Origin: Anaerolineales bacterium
Lineage (GTDB): Bacteria; Chloroflexota; Anaerolineae; Anaerolineales; Villigracilaceae
Length of the DNA stretch: 64,000 nucleotides
Reading direction: 5' to 3'
Assembly: GCA_023382595.1 (NCBI GenBank)
Contig: JAHDWB010000001.1
Span: forward strand, 1,488,001-1,552,000
The first letter of the stretch is position 1; every line of letters begins with the position of its first letter. A program made the position numbers and the translations under genes. Below are positions 34,252-41,739 of this stretch, in pieces. A model generated the notes under the pieces. It searched no databases. It was not told the DNA's origin and saw only the letters and a program-made list of their open reading frames with translations.

Positions 34252-35022
34252 ATGAAAACCAAGCAAGAGATCGTCAACAACTGGCTGCCGCGCTACACCG
34301 ACACCCCGCTCAAGGACTTCGGCAAGTACATTCTGTTGGTCAACTTCGAAGATTACCTGATCATGTTTTCCCAGTGGTTCAACGTTCCCATTCGAGGCAA
34401 GGATAAGCCCATGCCCAATGTCACCGCTGAAGGCGTCACTCTGATCAATTTTGGGATGGGAAGCCCAAACGCCGCCACCATCATGGACCTGTTGCGGGCT
34501 GTCAACCCCCAAGCCTGTCTCTTCCTCGGAAAGTGCGGCGGACTCAAGCGGAAGAGCAAGGTCGGTGACCTGATCCTGCCGATCGCCGCCATCCGCGGCG
34601 AGGGGACATCCAACGACTACTACCCGCCTGAAGTCCCAGCCCTGCCTGCCTTTAGTTTGCAGAAAGCCATCTCGACCACCATCCGCGATCATCACCGGGA
34701 CTATTGGACTGGTACGGTGTACACAACCAACCGCCGCGTCTGGGAGCATGACGATAAGTTCAAAACCTATCTGCGCCAGATCCGCGCCATGGCAATTGAT
34801 ATGGAGACTGCCACGCTGTTCACAACCGGCTTCTATAACGAAATTCCCACCGGCGCTTTGCTGCTCGTCTCCGACCAGCCGATGACTCCCGGCGGCATCA
34901 AGACCTCGAAGAGCGATAAAAAGGTCACACAGAAATACCTGGATATGCACCTGCGCATCGGCATTGACTCGCTCAAGCAGTTGATCAACAAAGGCGAGAC
35001 GGTCAAGCATTTGAAGTTCTAA
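34252..35022 (+). CDS. amn: AMP nucleosidase
   Basis: 256 residues from the ATG at 34252 (MKTKQEIVNNWLPRYTDTPL), with GGAG 6 bases upstream. The protein matches the short AMP nucleosidase form known from Bacteroidota: LINFGMGSPNAATIMDLLRA, FLGKCGGLKRKSKVGDLILP, YWTGTVYTTNRRVWEHDDKF and AIDMETATLF with the Glu of the nucleoside phosphorylase fold. It hydrolyses AMP to adenine and ribose 5-phosphate, balancing adenylate pools. Divergent from the MFS gene and ended by a strong bidirectional terminator. Confidence 0.93.
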   Translation: MKTKQEIVNNWLPRYTDTPLKDFGKYILLVNFEDYLIMFSQWFNVPIRGKDKPMPNVTAEGVTLINFGMGSPNAATIMDLLRAVNPQACLFLGKCGGLKRKSKVGDLILPIAAIRGEGTSNDYYPPEVPALPAFSLQKAISTTIRDHHRDYWTGTVYTTNRRVWEHDDKFKTYLRQIRAMAIDMETATLFTTGFYNEIPTGALLLVSDQPMTPGGIKTSKSDKKVTQKYLDMHLRIGIDSLKQLINKGETVKHLKF

Positions 35023-35056
35023 CAATAAACTCCCGCATTCGCGGGAGTTTATTGTT
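35021..35056. terminator. Bidirectional terminator between amn and desaturase
   Basis: A perfect 16-bp stem, AACAATAAACTCCCGC with GCGGGAGTTTATTGTT, around ATTC. The A/T-rich base of the stem gives a U tract in both directions. Confidence 0.9.
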
Positions 35057-35075
35057 CAGGGGCGTTTCTTCTTTG

Positions 35076-36092
35076 TCATGCCGTTGATTTCTGCCGATAC
35101 CGCTTCAACACGTCCCATCCCACCAGCCTGCGTTCCGCTTCGTCGTACAGCCGCCAATTCAGGCATTTCAGGCTATCGAACAATGTCAATGGCTTGACCT
35201 GAAAGATCGGATTTTCCTTGTATGCCTTTGGCAGGTTGTAGTTGGGGATCTTCGAGCCAAGGTGATGGATATGATGGAAGCCGATGTTCCCGCTGAACCA
35301 TTGCAGGATGGCAGGCAGTTTGTAGAAGGAACTTCCCTGCAAGCTGGCTTTGAAATAATCCCACTTCTCGTGCCGTTCCCAATATACGCCCTCGAAATTA
35401 TGCTGGATGTAGAACAGCCACACGCCCGCGCTCGTCCCAAAGAAAAGGACGAGCAGCTGCGTGATCAGGTAATTCTTCCAGCCGAAGGTAAATCCCATTA
35501 CAGGGATGATGACTGCCAGCGCAAGATTGGTCCACCATACACTGGCGATCTCGCGCTTCCCCTTCGCGGGTGGGATCCGCTCCGAGACGACGAACACCAG
35601 CATCGGTCCGATCAATAGAAGCGCGAGCGGATTCCGCATCACGCGGTAGCCGACCTTTTTCCACCAGGGCGCATCCAGATATTCCTGGACCGTCATCGTG
35701 TACACATCCCCCTTGCCGCGCCGGTCAAGGTCGCCGCTTGTGGCATGATGGACGGCATGGTCATGTTTCCAGCGGTAATACGGCGTGAAGGTCAGGATGC
35801 CTGTCACGATCCCCAACAGGTCATTGGCGCGCTGTGACTTGAAGAACGAGCCATGACCGCAATCGTGGAAGATGATGAAAGCCCGCACCATGAATCCCGC
35901 CGTGAGCAGGGCGAGCGGAACGGTCAGCCAGAGCGAAACATCCACGCTGCGCATGGTGATGTAGAACAACGCAAAGAACGGAATCAGGGTATTGGCGGTT
36001 TGCCAAAGGCTTTTGCCCGGATCCGGTTTGGAATAGGAAGAAACAATTTTCTGCCATGAGGTTTTGCCCTCATGTTTCGTTATATGGTCCAT
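35076..36092 (-). CDS. Membrane fatty acid desaturase
   Basis: 338 residues from the ATG at 36092 (MDHITKHEGKTSWQKIVSSY), which has AAGGAG upstream; an ATG at 36119 adds nine residues without one. Three histidine boxes are present: FHDCGHGSF (about 79), KHDHAVHHATSG (about 114) and FHHIHHLGSKIP (about 276), binding the di-iron centre. Four membrane helices separate them. This is the acyl-lipid delta-12/omega-3-like desaturase class, which inserts double bases into fatty acyl chains using oxygen and ferredoxin or cytochrome b5. It implies at least occasional contact with oxygen. Confidence 0.9.
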   Translation of the reverse strand: MDHITKHEGKTSWQKIVSSYSKPDPGKSLWQTANTLIPFFALFYITMRSVDVSLWLTVPLALLTAGFMVRAFIIFHDCGHGSFFKSQRANDLLGIVTGILTFTPYYRWKHDHAVHHATSGDLDRRGKGDVYTMTVQEYLDAPWWKKVGYRVMRNPLALLLIGPMLVFVVSERIPPAKGKREIASVWWTNLALAVIIPVMGFTFGWKNYLITQLLVLFFGTSAGVWLFYIQHNFEGVYWERHEKWDYFKASLQGSSFYKLPAILQWFSGNIGFHHIHHLGSKIPNYNLPKAYKENPIFQVKPLTLFDSLKCLNWRLYDEAERRLVGWDVLKRYRQKSTA

Positions 36093-36258
36093 CGAGACTC
36101 CTTGCATAGATATTGTCAATATTTATTGTACATTATTTCACAATTTGGCGGATTAAAAAATCCCCTGAACTTTGGCGATGGCTCCCAAGACCGATTGACT
36201 CACCCTGCATAATCCCGTATTATGTTCAAATCAAACAGCCATTTATCAGGAAACCAGC

Positions 36259-37860
36259 ATGAGCCACATCTTTATCAGTTACTCACGCCGCGACGTCAAG
36301 ATCGTGGACCAATTTATCGGTTCGCTCGATCAGGAGGGAGCCAACGTTTGGATCGACCGCGAAGACATCAAGGTCGGCAACTCATGGCGCGTACAGATCG
36401 TCGAAGCCATCGACACCTGTGACGCTTTTGTGCTTATGCTGTCCTCGAACTCCGCCGCATCCACCAATGTCCACAAGGAAGTCATCCTCGCGCAAGATTC
36501 GTCACGCCCTCTTTACGTCGTCATGCTGGAGGAGGTGCGCGTCCCTGCCGAGATCCGTTATCAATTGGCGGGATTACAGTTCATCAATGTTCCCCTGCTC
36601 GGCTTTGAGCGCTCGACGAAAGACCTCATTGAGGCACTCAAGCCGTACCTAAAAAAAATAACGTCAAAGAGTGAAGATTCCCACAAACAAGTCGAACTAG
36701 TCATTCAGGGCATCGATCTCTCCGCCTTCACGCCCGAAAAACAACAGGAACTCCTCGCCTTCGTAGCCAATCTCGCCAGCGCGGATGCATCCCAACTCCG
36801 CATCGCAAACATGACCGCCGGCAGTGTTCACGTCTTCGTGGATATGCCCGCCGATGCCGCCTACCGCCTCAAGACCCTCGCCCTCAACGCCGACCCACGC
36901 TTCGCCTCACAGAACATCGTCTCGCTCCGCCTCGAAGGTAACAAACTTTACATCCACACAGCGCAAGGCATACTCAGCCCTCTGCCCAAACCGAATCCCG
37001 TCAAGGCATTCTTCTCAACCATCGTTGGAAAGATCGTGATGATTCTGGCTGTCATCCTCATCCTTGTCGGATTGACCACCTTCGCCCCTTCCCAGACGGA
37101 ACCTCCCGCCTCTGACCCAACCGTTGCCTGGTCTGCCACCCCGATCCCCTCCACCCCGACGGCTCCACCCTCCACAGTTCCCAGCGAGACAGCTGCGGAA
37201 ATTCCAACACAAACATCCACTCCGACATCCATCCCAACCGAAACACCGACCGCAACGCCCATCGTGTACGAAGTCTTCACCGGCGTTGTCCGAAATGAAC
37301 GCACCTCCTGCCGCTACGGACCCGGCATCTACTATCTGGATGACGAGACCCTGCGAGCCGGGATCAAATTGCAGGTATTCGGACGCGACGTCAACTCCGG
37401 CTGGGTGTATGTCCACCCGGATGGCTATCGGGATGACAATGACCAGAGCAGGGACAAACTCTGCTGGGTGGATTTCAGCAACGTCGAAATAGATGGAGAC
37501 CTTGAGAAACTTGAGCCTGTCTACCCCGGCAAGGTCAGCCTGCCCATTTCCTATTATTGGGATCCTCCCCAGAACGTCTACACCGTCCGCGCCCGGGACG
37601 GCAGGCAGATCGCCATCTATTGGGATCCCTTCATCCTCCCCGACGGCGAAATGGAAAGCCCGCAAAGCCCGCGCTATCTGCTGGAACTTTGGTTATGCAA
37701 AGGCGGTGAGTTGGTTTTCACCCCCTGGTTTACCTGGCAGGACGATGTGCTGGTTCCCGATGAACCCGGCTGCTCCGAACCATCGAGCGGCGTTATCTAC
37801 CTCGTTGAGAAACATGGATATTCCGTCCCCGCCATCATTCCATGGACACCGGCTCCGTAA
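36259..37860 (+). CDS. Membrane TIR-domain protein
   Basis: 533 residues. TIR domain at about 1-125: MSHIFISYSRRDVKIVDQFI, WIDREDIKVGNSWRVQIVEA and LSSNSAASTNVHKEVILAQD, where Glu 74 is at the NADase catalytic position. Residues about 150-235 form a small alpha/beta module (DLSAFTPEKQQELLAFVANL, GSVHVFVDMPADAAYRLKTL) seen as an adaptor-like part in other conflict proteins. A transmembrane helix spans about 252-272, then a Thr/Pro spacer to about 335, then an extracytoplasmic SH3-like domain (CRYGPGIYYLDDETLRAGIK) and a beta-rich tail. The effector is thus cytoplasmic and the sensor-like region outside. It is convergent with a PycTM-type gene. Confidence 0.85.
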   Translation: MSHIFISYSRRDVKIVDQFIGSLDQEGANVWIDREDIKVGNSWRVQIVEAIDTCDAFVLMLSSNSAASTNVHKEVILAQDSSRPLYVVMLEEVRVPAEIRYQLAGLQFINVPLLGFERSTKDLIEALKPYLKKITSKSEDSHKQVELVIQGIDLSAFTPEKQQELLAFVANLASADASQLRIANMTAGSVHVFVDMPADAAYRLKTLALNADPRFASQNIVSLRLEGNKLYIHTAQGILSPLPKPNPVKAFFSTIVGKIVMILAVILILVGLTTFAPSQTEPPASDPTVAWSATPIPSTPTAPPSTVPSETAAEIPTQTSTPTSIPTETPTATPIVYEVFTGVVRNERTSCRYGPGIYYLDDETLRAGIKLQVFGRDVNSGWVYVHPDGYRDDNDQSRDKLCWVDFSNVEIDGDLEKLEPVYPGKVSLPISYYWDPPQNVYTVRARDGRQIAIYWDPFILPDGEMESPQSPRYLLELWLCKGGELVFTPWFTWQDDVLVPDEPGCSEPSSGVIYLVEKHGYSVPAIIPWTPAP

Positions 37861-37888
37861 TTGACATATCACCATTCATTAAATACTT

Positions 37889-38494
37889 TCAATAGACTGC
37901 AACAAGAATTATGCCAAAAAGTAATACCCCAGCAATTAAGTATTTCAAAAAACCGATTGAGAATTGAACTCGGCTTGATTTGTTGTCTCTGATATAAGAC
38001 ATCTTCATCAACTCAAAAATTAATTCGTTTGTAATATCATCTTCTTTGATAGCTCTCAATTGGCTTGCATATTGTTTCAATGAGGGAGTTATTTGCTTTA
38101 GAGTTGTATCGATACTCAAAAAGAACAGCCTTTTTGGTTTGAAACCATCCACATTGACAAACATTTCAGGACTTTTGGAGGGTTCCAAGACTCGCAGGGT
38201 GTAAATGATATGGAAAATCAGGATGAACATATAGATCAGGCAATAGATAAGTATGGAAACAGATTGCCACAATGGAATGGACAGAAGCGTCTCCTTTATA
38301 GCTGTATATTTTTGGCTGTCAAAAATGGTTGCAACCACGGCAAATAGCAGGGTAGATTCGATACCCACCAGCACCCCAGCTTTGGTATCCAGAAAGCGAT
38401 TTGTTTCCTGAACATCTTTGATCGCTTCCAAAAGGAACAGCATTTTCGCGCCATTGACTTTATCAGATTCGGGTTTCTTTTTTGAGACTGCCAT
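37889..38494 (-). CDS. Pycsar-effector-like (PycTM) membrane protein
   Basis: 201 residues from the ATG at 38494 (MAVSKKKPESDKVNGAKMLF). The segment ETNRFLDTKAGVLVGIESTL matches the conserved start of the PycTM family, in which an Asp-Thr-Lys-Ala-Gly motif leads into the first membrane helix. Helices at about 41-60, 72-98 and 182-200 follow, with a soluble region between. In Pycsar defence a cyclic-CMP or cyclic-UMP signal triggers such membrane proteins to disrupt the membrane. No pyrimidine cyclase gene is adjacent. It is AT-richer than its right-hand neighbours and lies next to the TIR gene. Confidence 0.7.
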   Translation of the reverse strand: MAVSKKKPESDKVNGAKMLFLLEAIKDVQETNRFLDTKAGVLVGIESTLLFAVVATIFDSQKYTAIKETLLSIPLWQSVSILIYCLIYMFILIFHIIYTLRVLEPSKSPEMFVNVDGFKPKRLFFLSIDTTLKQITPSLKQYASQLRAIKEDDITNELIFELMKMSYIRDNKSSRVQFSIGFLKYLIAGVLLFGIILVAVY

Positions 38495-38548
38495 TGCGAT
38501 TTTCTCCACATCCTTGAAATGTACAGCTTGCTCTATTGTACCGAAAAA

Positions 38549-39541
38549 TCAGTTACACCCTCTCGTTTCCTCTATCACGGGTAAACCGAACGCTTCATAG
38601 ACCGGCACGCCATCCCACTCTTCGGGGATGGGCAGATTCAATGCAAAGGCGGCAGTCGCAGCCGTGTCTGTGGTAGTGATCTTCCCCGTCAGCGACGCGG
38701 GTTGAACGCCAGCCCCAAACGCGATCCATGGAATGGTCATGTCTTCGGGCAGGTTCGAACCGTGGATGAAATCGTGTCCGCCGTGATCTGCAGTAACGAT
38801 GATAAGCGTTTCCTCACGGATGCCGCGCGCGTCAAGTTCGGCGAGCAGATTGCCCAATGCCTGATCCGCGCGGAAGAGTACGCTGAACTGCTCGGGTGAA
38901 AGCCAGCCGTAGAGATGTCCCATCCAATCAGCGGTCGGGAAGTGGACGAACATCAAGTCGAAATCGGCGGGGAAATTTTCGAGCAGGCGTTCGACGATAA
39001 CCAGGTCGCGGTCGGGGATGAACTCGTACACATCCGTGCTTTCCGGCTCGGTGATCTGCCGCAACTTTTCCTTGCCGACATACATCACAGTTTTCAGCCC
39101 CGCCGCGTGAGCGATGTCGAACAGGTCGGTGACCTGTGCGTATCCAAACTCGGGCATGTAATCGTTCCAGTTCACGCCATGTTTTCTTGGGCATTGTCCG
39201 CTCAGCATGGAAACATGCGCAGGCAGTGTAGCGCTGGGGCGGATCGTCTGCGCGGTGAGCGAATAAGCGGAGCTTTCCATCAATGCCAGCAGGTTGTTCA
39301 TGTATGCAAGCGCAATGGCATCGGGGCGGAGTCCGTCGATGGACAGGATCAACACGCGGCGGGCAAGAGGCGCAGGCGTGGGAGTAAAGGTCGGTTCGAG
39401 CGTTGGAGTCGTTGTGGGAGTCAGCGTCGCGGCTGCGGTCGGGATGGGCGTCGTCGTTTCCGTTTCCACTACCGCTGTTGCCGGCGGCTGGCAGGCAGAG
39501 ATGACAATAAGCAGCAGGACGATAATTGTTTTCCGTGACAT
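38549..39541 (-). CDS. Phosphodiesterase/nucleotide pyrophosphatase-like lipoprotein
   Basis: 330 residues. Lipoprotein signal with lipobox VISAC (Cys 17), then a Thr/Pro tether to about 60. The alkaline-phosphatase-fold core starts ILSIDGLRPDAIALAYMNNL with the metal Asp, has the nucleophile Thr/Ser region TIRPSATLPAHVSMLSGQCP, then HFPTADWMGHLYG and ADHGGHDFIHG with metal ligands. This is the type I phosphodiesterase / nucleotide pyrophosphatase family, acting outside the cytoplasmic membrane on phosphodiester substrates. It is divergent from the VIT1 gene. Confidence 0.9.
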   Translation of the reverse strand: MSRKTIIVLLLIVISACQPPATAVVETETTTPIPTAAATLTPTTTPTLEPTFTPTPAPLARRVLILSIDGLRPDAIALAYMNNLLALMESSAYSLTAQTIRPSATLPAHVSMLSGQCPRKHGVNWNDYMPEFGYAQVTDLFDIAHAAGLKTVMYVGKEKLRQITEPESTDVYEFIPDRDLVIVERLLENFPADFDLMFVHFPTADWMGHLYGWLSPEQFSVLFRADQALGNLLAELDARGIREETLIIVTADHGGHDFIHGSNLPEDMTIPWIAFGAGVQPASLTGKITTTDTAATAAFALNLPIPEEWDGVPVYEAFGLPVIEETRGCN

Positions 39542-39583
39542 TCATCCATTATATATTTTTTTGCGCGAATGTATGATGGGGAT

Positions 39584-40318
39584 ATGAACACGACAACTTT
39601 GCACGATGAACTGTATCATCATAACCATACGGATCCGCATAAACGCGGTTCGGGTCTCTCGGACTTCATCCTGGGTGCGCAAGACGGCTTGGTCAACGTC
39701 CTCGGCGTGGTGCTGGGGATCGCTGCCGCAACGAGTGATGCCCGCGTGGTGTTGGTGGCGGGACTTGCCACCACGTTTGCCGAATCCATTTCGATGGGTG
39801 CGGTGGCGTACACGACCACGCTCGCCGATGCGGATCTGTATCAGAGCGAGCGCGAACGCGAGTACCGGCACATCGTTGAAGCGCCGAATTTGGAGACGAA
39901 GGAGATCCGCGATATTTATGAAAACAAGGGATTCAAGGGGGATCTGTTGGACCGTATTGTGCAGACGATCACGGCGAACAAGGATGTCTGGGTGGCGGTG
40001 ATGATGGCGGAAGAACACAAACTCTCGCCCATAGACCGTAAAACGGCGTTGAAAGCCGCGTGGGTGGTGGGGCTTTCCGCGATCATCGGTTCGCTTGTGC
40101 CGATCATTCCGTTCATGCTTCTGCCTGTTTCCACGAGCATGTGGGTTTCCATCCTGTTCACGGCGCTGGTGCTGTTCGGGATCGGTGCGTACAAGGCGCG
40201 GGTGATGACGGTCGGCAAACCGATGCGCAGCGGACTTGAGATGACGGTGATCGGCATTGTCAGCGCAATGGCTGGATATTTAGTCGGTGTGCTTTTGAAG
40301 GTCCCGCCCCTGCCGTGA
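39584..40318 (+). CDS. VIT1/CCC1-family metal transporter
   Basis: 244 residues from the ATG at 39584 (MNTTTLHDELYHHNHTDPHK). The domain begins SDFILGAQDGLVNVLGVVLG and has five membrane helices. The cytoplasmic loop contains the Glu-rich metal-binding stretch (ADLYQSEREREYRHIVEAPN and VAVMMAEEHKLSPIDRKT). VIT1/CCC1 proteins export Fe2+ or Mn2+ from the cytoplasm. The 3' end overlaps the convergent 40280-40648 gene by 39 bases. Confidence 0.88.
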   Translation: MNTTTLHDELYHHNHTDPHKRGSGLSDFILGAQDGLVNVLGVVLGIAAATSDARVVLVAGLATTFAESISMGAVAYTTTLADADLYQSEREREYRHIVEAPNLETKEIRDIYENKGFKGDLLDRIVQTITANKDVWVAVMMAEEHKLSPIDRKTALKAAWVVGLSAIIGSLVPIIPFMLLPVSTSMWVSILFTALVLFGIGAYKARVMTVGKPMRSGLEMTVIGIVSAMAGYLVGVLLKVPPLP

Positions 40319-40648
40319 TGGTTTGCCGAAATACAGATTTGCCAGCAATCCGAGGAACAGCACGAAGAGCATCGCCACGATCGGTTCTGCGATCCAGCCG
40401 ATGACGGGGAAGAAGTTCATGAGTTCGAGGGCGGTATCCTTGAGCAGGGTGGAGAGTCCGTAAATGGCGACGGCGGAATAACCGATCTCTTTCAAGCCGA
40501 GTGTATAGTCATGGACTTTGGCGAGATGTACGATCATGTAGATCTCGAGCGCGGTCAGCAGGAGGGATGTGCCCGGTATCGGCGCGGTCAGAGCCGAGAA
40601 GACTCCCGCGATCAAGGTGTAGATCAGGATGCGCCAGATCGGTTTCAT
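40280..40648 (-). CDS. Small membrane protein, 122 aa
   Basis: 122 residues with three or four hydrophobic helices, opening MKPIWRILIYTLIAGVFSAL, with a central DYTLGLKEIGYSAVAIYGLS and a positively charged tail. I do not recognise the family with certainty; it resembles small DUF697-type membrane proteins. It starts immediately after the stop of the 40649-41140 gene and its end overlaps the convergent VIT1 gene. Confidence 0.65.
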   Translation of the reverse strand: MKPIWRILIYTLIAGVFSALTAPIPGTSLLLTALEIYMIVHLAKVHDYTLGLKEIGYSAVAIYGLSTLLKDTALELMNFFPVIGWIAEPIVAMLFVLFLGLLANLYFGKPSRQGRDLQKHTD

Positions 40649-41140
40649 TTATCCCAGCATCAGAAAGGCAAGAGCCGCCACTCCAAGACATAACAGCACG
40701 CCAACGCTGAGCAGCACAAGGATCAGCGGGAGGTTGCTCTTCTCCTCCTGGATGGTGGGATTGTATTCGCGCGAGACGAACGGCTTGGATGTCATCTTTG
40801 GTTCGCGGCTGATTGCCGGCGCGGATTGGGTATAGGCGGATGAAGGGACATCCTTTGGAAGGATGCCAAGTTGTGAGAGCATCTTGAAGGCGTTTTCCAC
40901 GCTTTCCCGGGCTTCGGGTGTGAGATCGTTCATGCTGTGAACGGTGTTCCCGCCAACGCTGATGTTGGTGGAATGGGCTTTGAGCACATTCTGCACCATG
41001 TCACCTTCCAGAAAATCGGGGATGCCGTTCCCGTTCTTGTCCACGAAGATCTGCATCATCTGTTCGTATGCCATGCGTTCATTTGCAGGCATTTCATCGA
41101 GACTGTTGTAGGTCCTTCCATTAAAGTTGATCGCAGTCAT
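40649..41140 (-). CDS. Tail-anchored hypothetical protein, 163 aa
   Basis: 163 residues. The N-terminus MTAINFNGRTYNSLDEMPAN is followed by FVDKNGNGIPDFLEGD, a calcium-loop-like (EF-hand/dockerin-type) sequence. A second short helical region (NDLTPEARESVENAFKMLSQ) leads to a linker and one C-terminal membrane helix (LILVLLSVGVLLCLGVAALA), so the bulk should face the cytoplasm. Function unknown. It is translationally adjacent to the next small membrane protein. Confidence 0.7.
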   Translation of the reverse strand: MTAINFNGRTYNSLDEMPANERMAYEQMMQIFVDKNGNGIPDFLEGDMVQNVLKAHSTNISVGGNTVHSMNDLTPEARESVENAFKMLSQLGILPKDVPSSAYTQSAPAISREPKMTSKPFVSREYNPTIQEEKSNLPLILVLLSVGVLLCLGVAALAFLMLG

Positions 41141-41272
41141 TGTACGCTCCTATTGATAAGGTCTTTATATTTTAGCATGTTAGTTTTTTATTCATGTTAA
41201 ATATGGTATAAAGAGATTGGTTTTCTGTTTCGAATGATATAAGATGGAAACACAACAAAAGGAGATAAGACA

Positions 41273-41680
41273 ATGGCAACCATTACAGACATTGAAGGTA
41301 TTGGCGGCGCGTATGCCACCAAACTTCGCAAGGCAGGCATCCGCACAACTGAAGCTCTGTTGAAGGCGGGCGGCACCAAAAAGGGACGCAAGGAACTCGC
41401 GGAAGCCACCGGTTTCAGCACGAAGACGATCCTTGAGTGGGTCAACCGCGCGGACCTGTTCCGTGTGAAGGGCATCGGCGCGCAGTATTCCGATCTGCTC
41501 GAAGCCGCCGGAGTGGATACGGTCATGGAACTTGCGAACCGCAAGCCTGAAGCCCTGCTCGAAGCATTCGCAAAGGCGAACTCCGGCAAGAAGAGACTTG
41601 TCCGCCAGCTGCCGGGTTTGAATCAGGTAAAAGCCTGGGTCAAGAACGCGAAGACGCTCAAACGGGCGATCGAATACTAA
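41273..41680 (+). CDS. DUF4332-domain protein
   Basis: 135 residues with two helix-hairpin-helix-like repeats: ITDIEGIGGAYATKLRKAGI near the start and LFRVKGIGAQYSDLLEAAGV in the middle. This is the DUF4332 pattern, a small soluble protein related to nonspecific nucleic-acid-binding HhH folds; its role is unknown. A strong AAAGGAG ribosome-binding site precedes it and a clean terminator follows, indicating a well-expressed single gene. Confidence 0.88.
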   Translation: MATITDIEGIGGAYATKLRKAGIRTTEALLKAGGTKKGRKELAEATGFSTKTILEWVNRADLFRVKGIGAQYSDLLEAAGVDTVMELANRKPEALLEAFAKANSGKKRLVRQLPGLNQVKAWVKNAKTLKRAIEY

Positions 41681-41684
41681 AAGG

Positions 41685-41717
41685 AAAACTTCCGATGTTC
41701 ATCACATCGGAAGTTTT
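41685..41717 (+). terminator. Intrinsic terminator of DUF4332 gene
   Basis: AAAACTTCCGATGT pairs with ACATCGGAAGTTTT around TCATC, then TTTATTT. Confidence 0.9.
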
Positions 41718-41739
41718 TTTATTTAACCAGTAATGAAAT

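Noticed and set aside
34147-35025. 292-codon open frame antisense to amn
   Set aside because: The amn frame has clear family motifs; the antisense frame has no recognisable domain.
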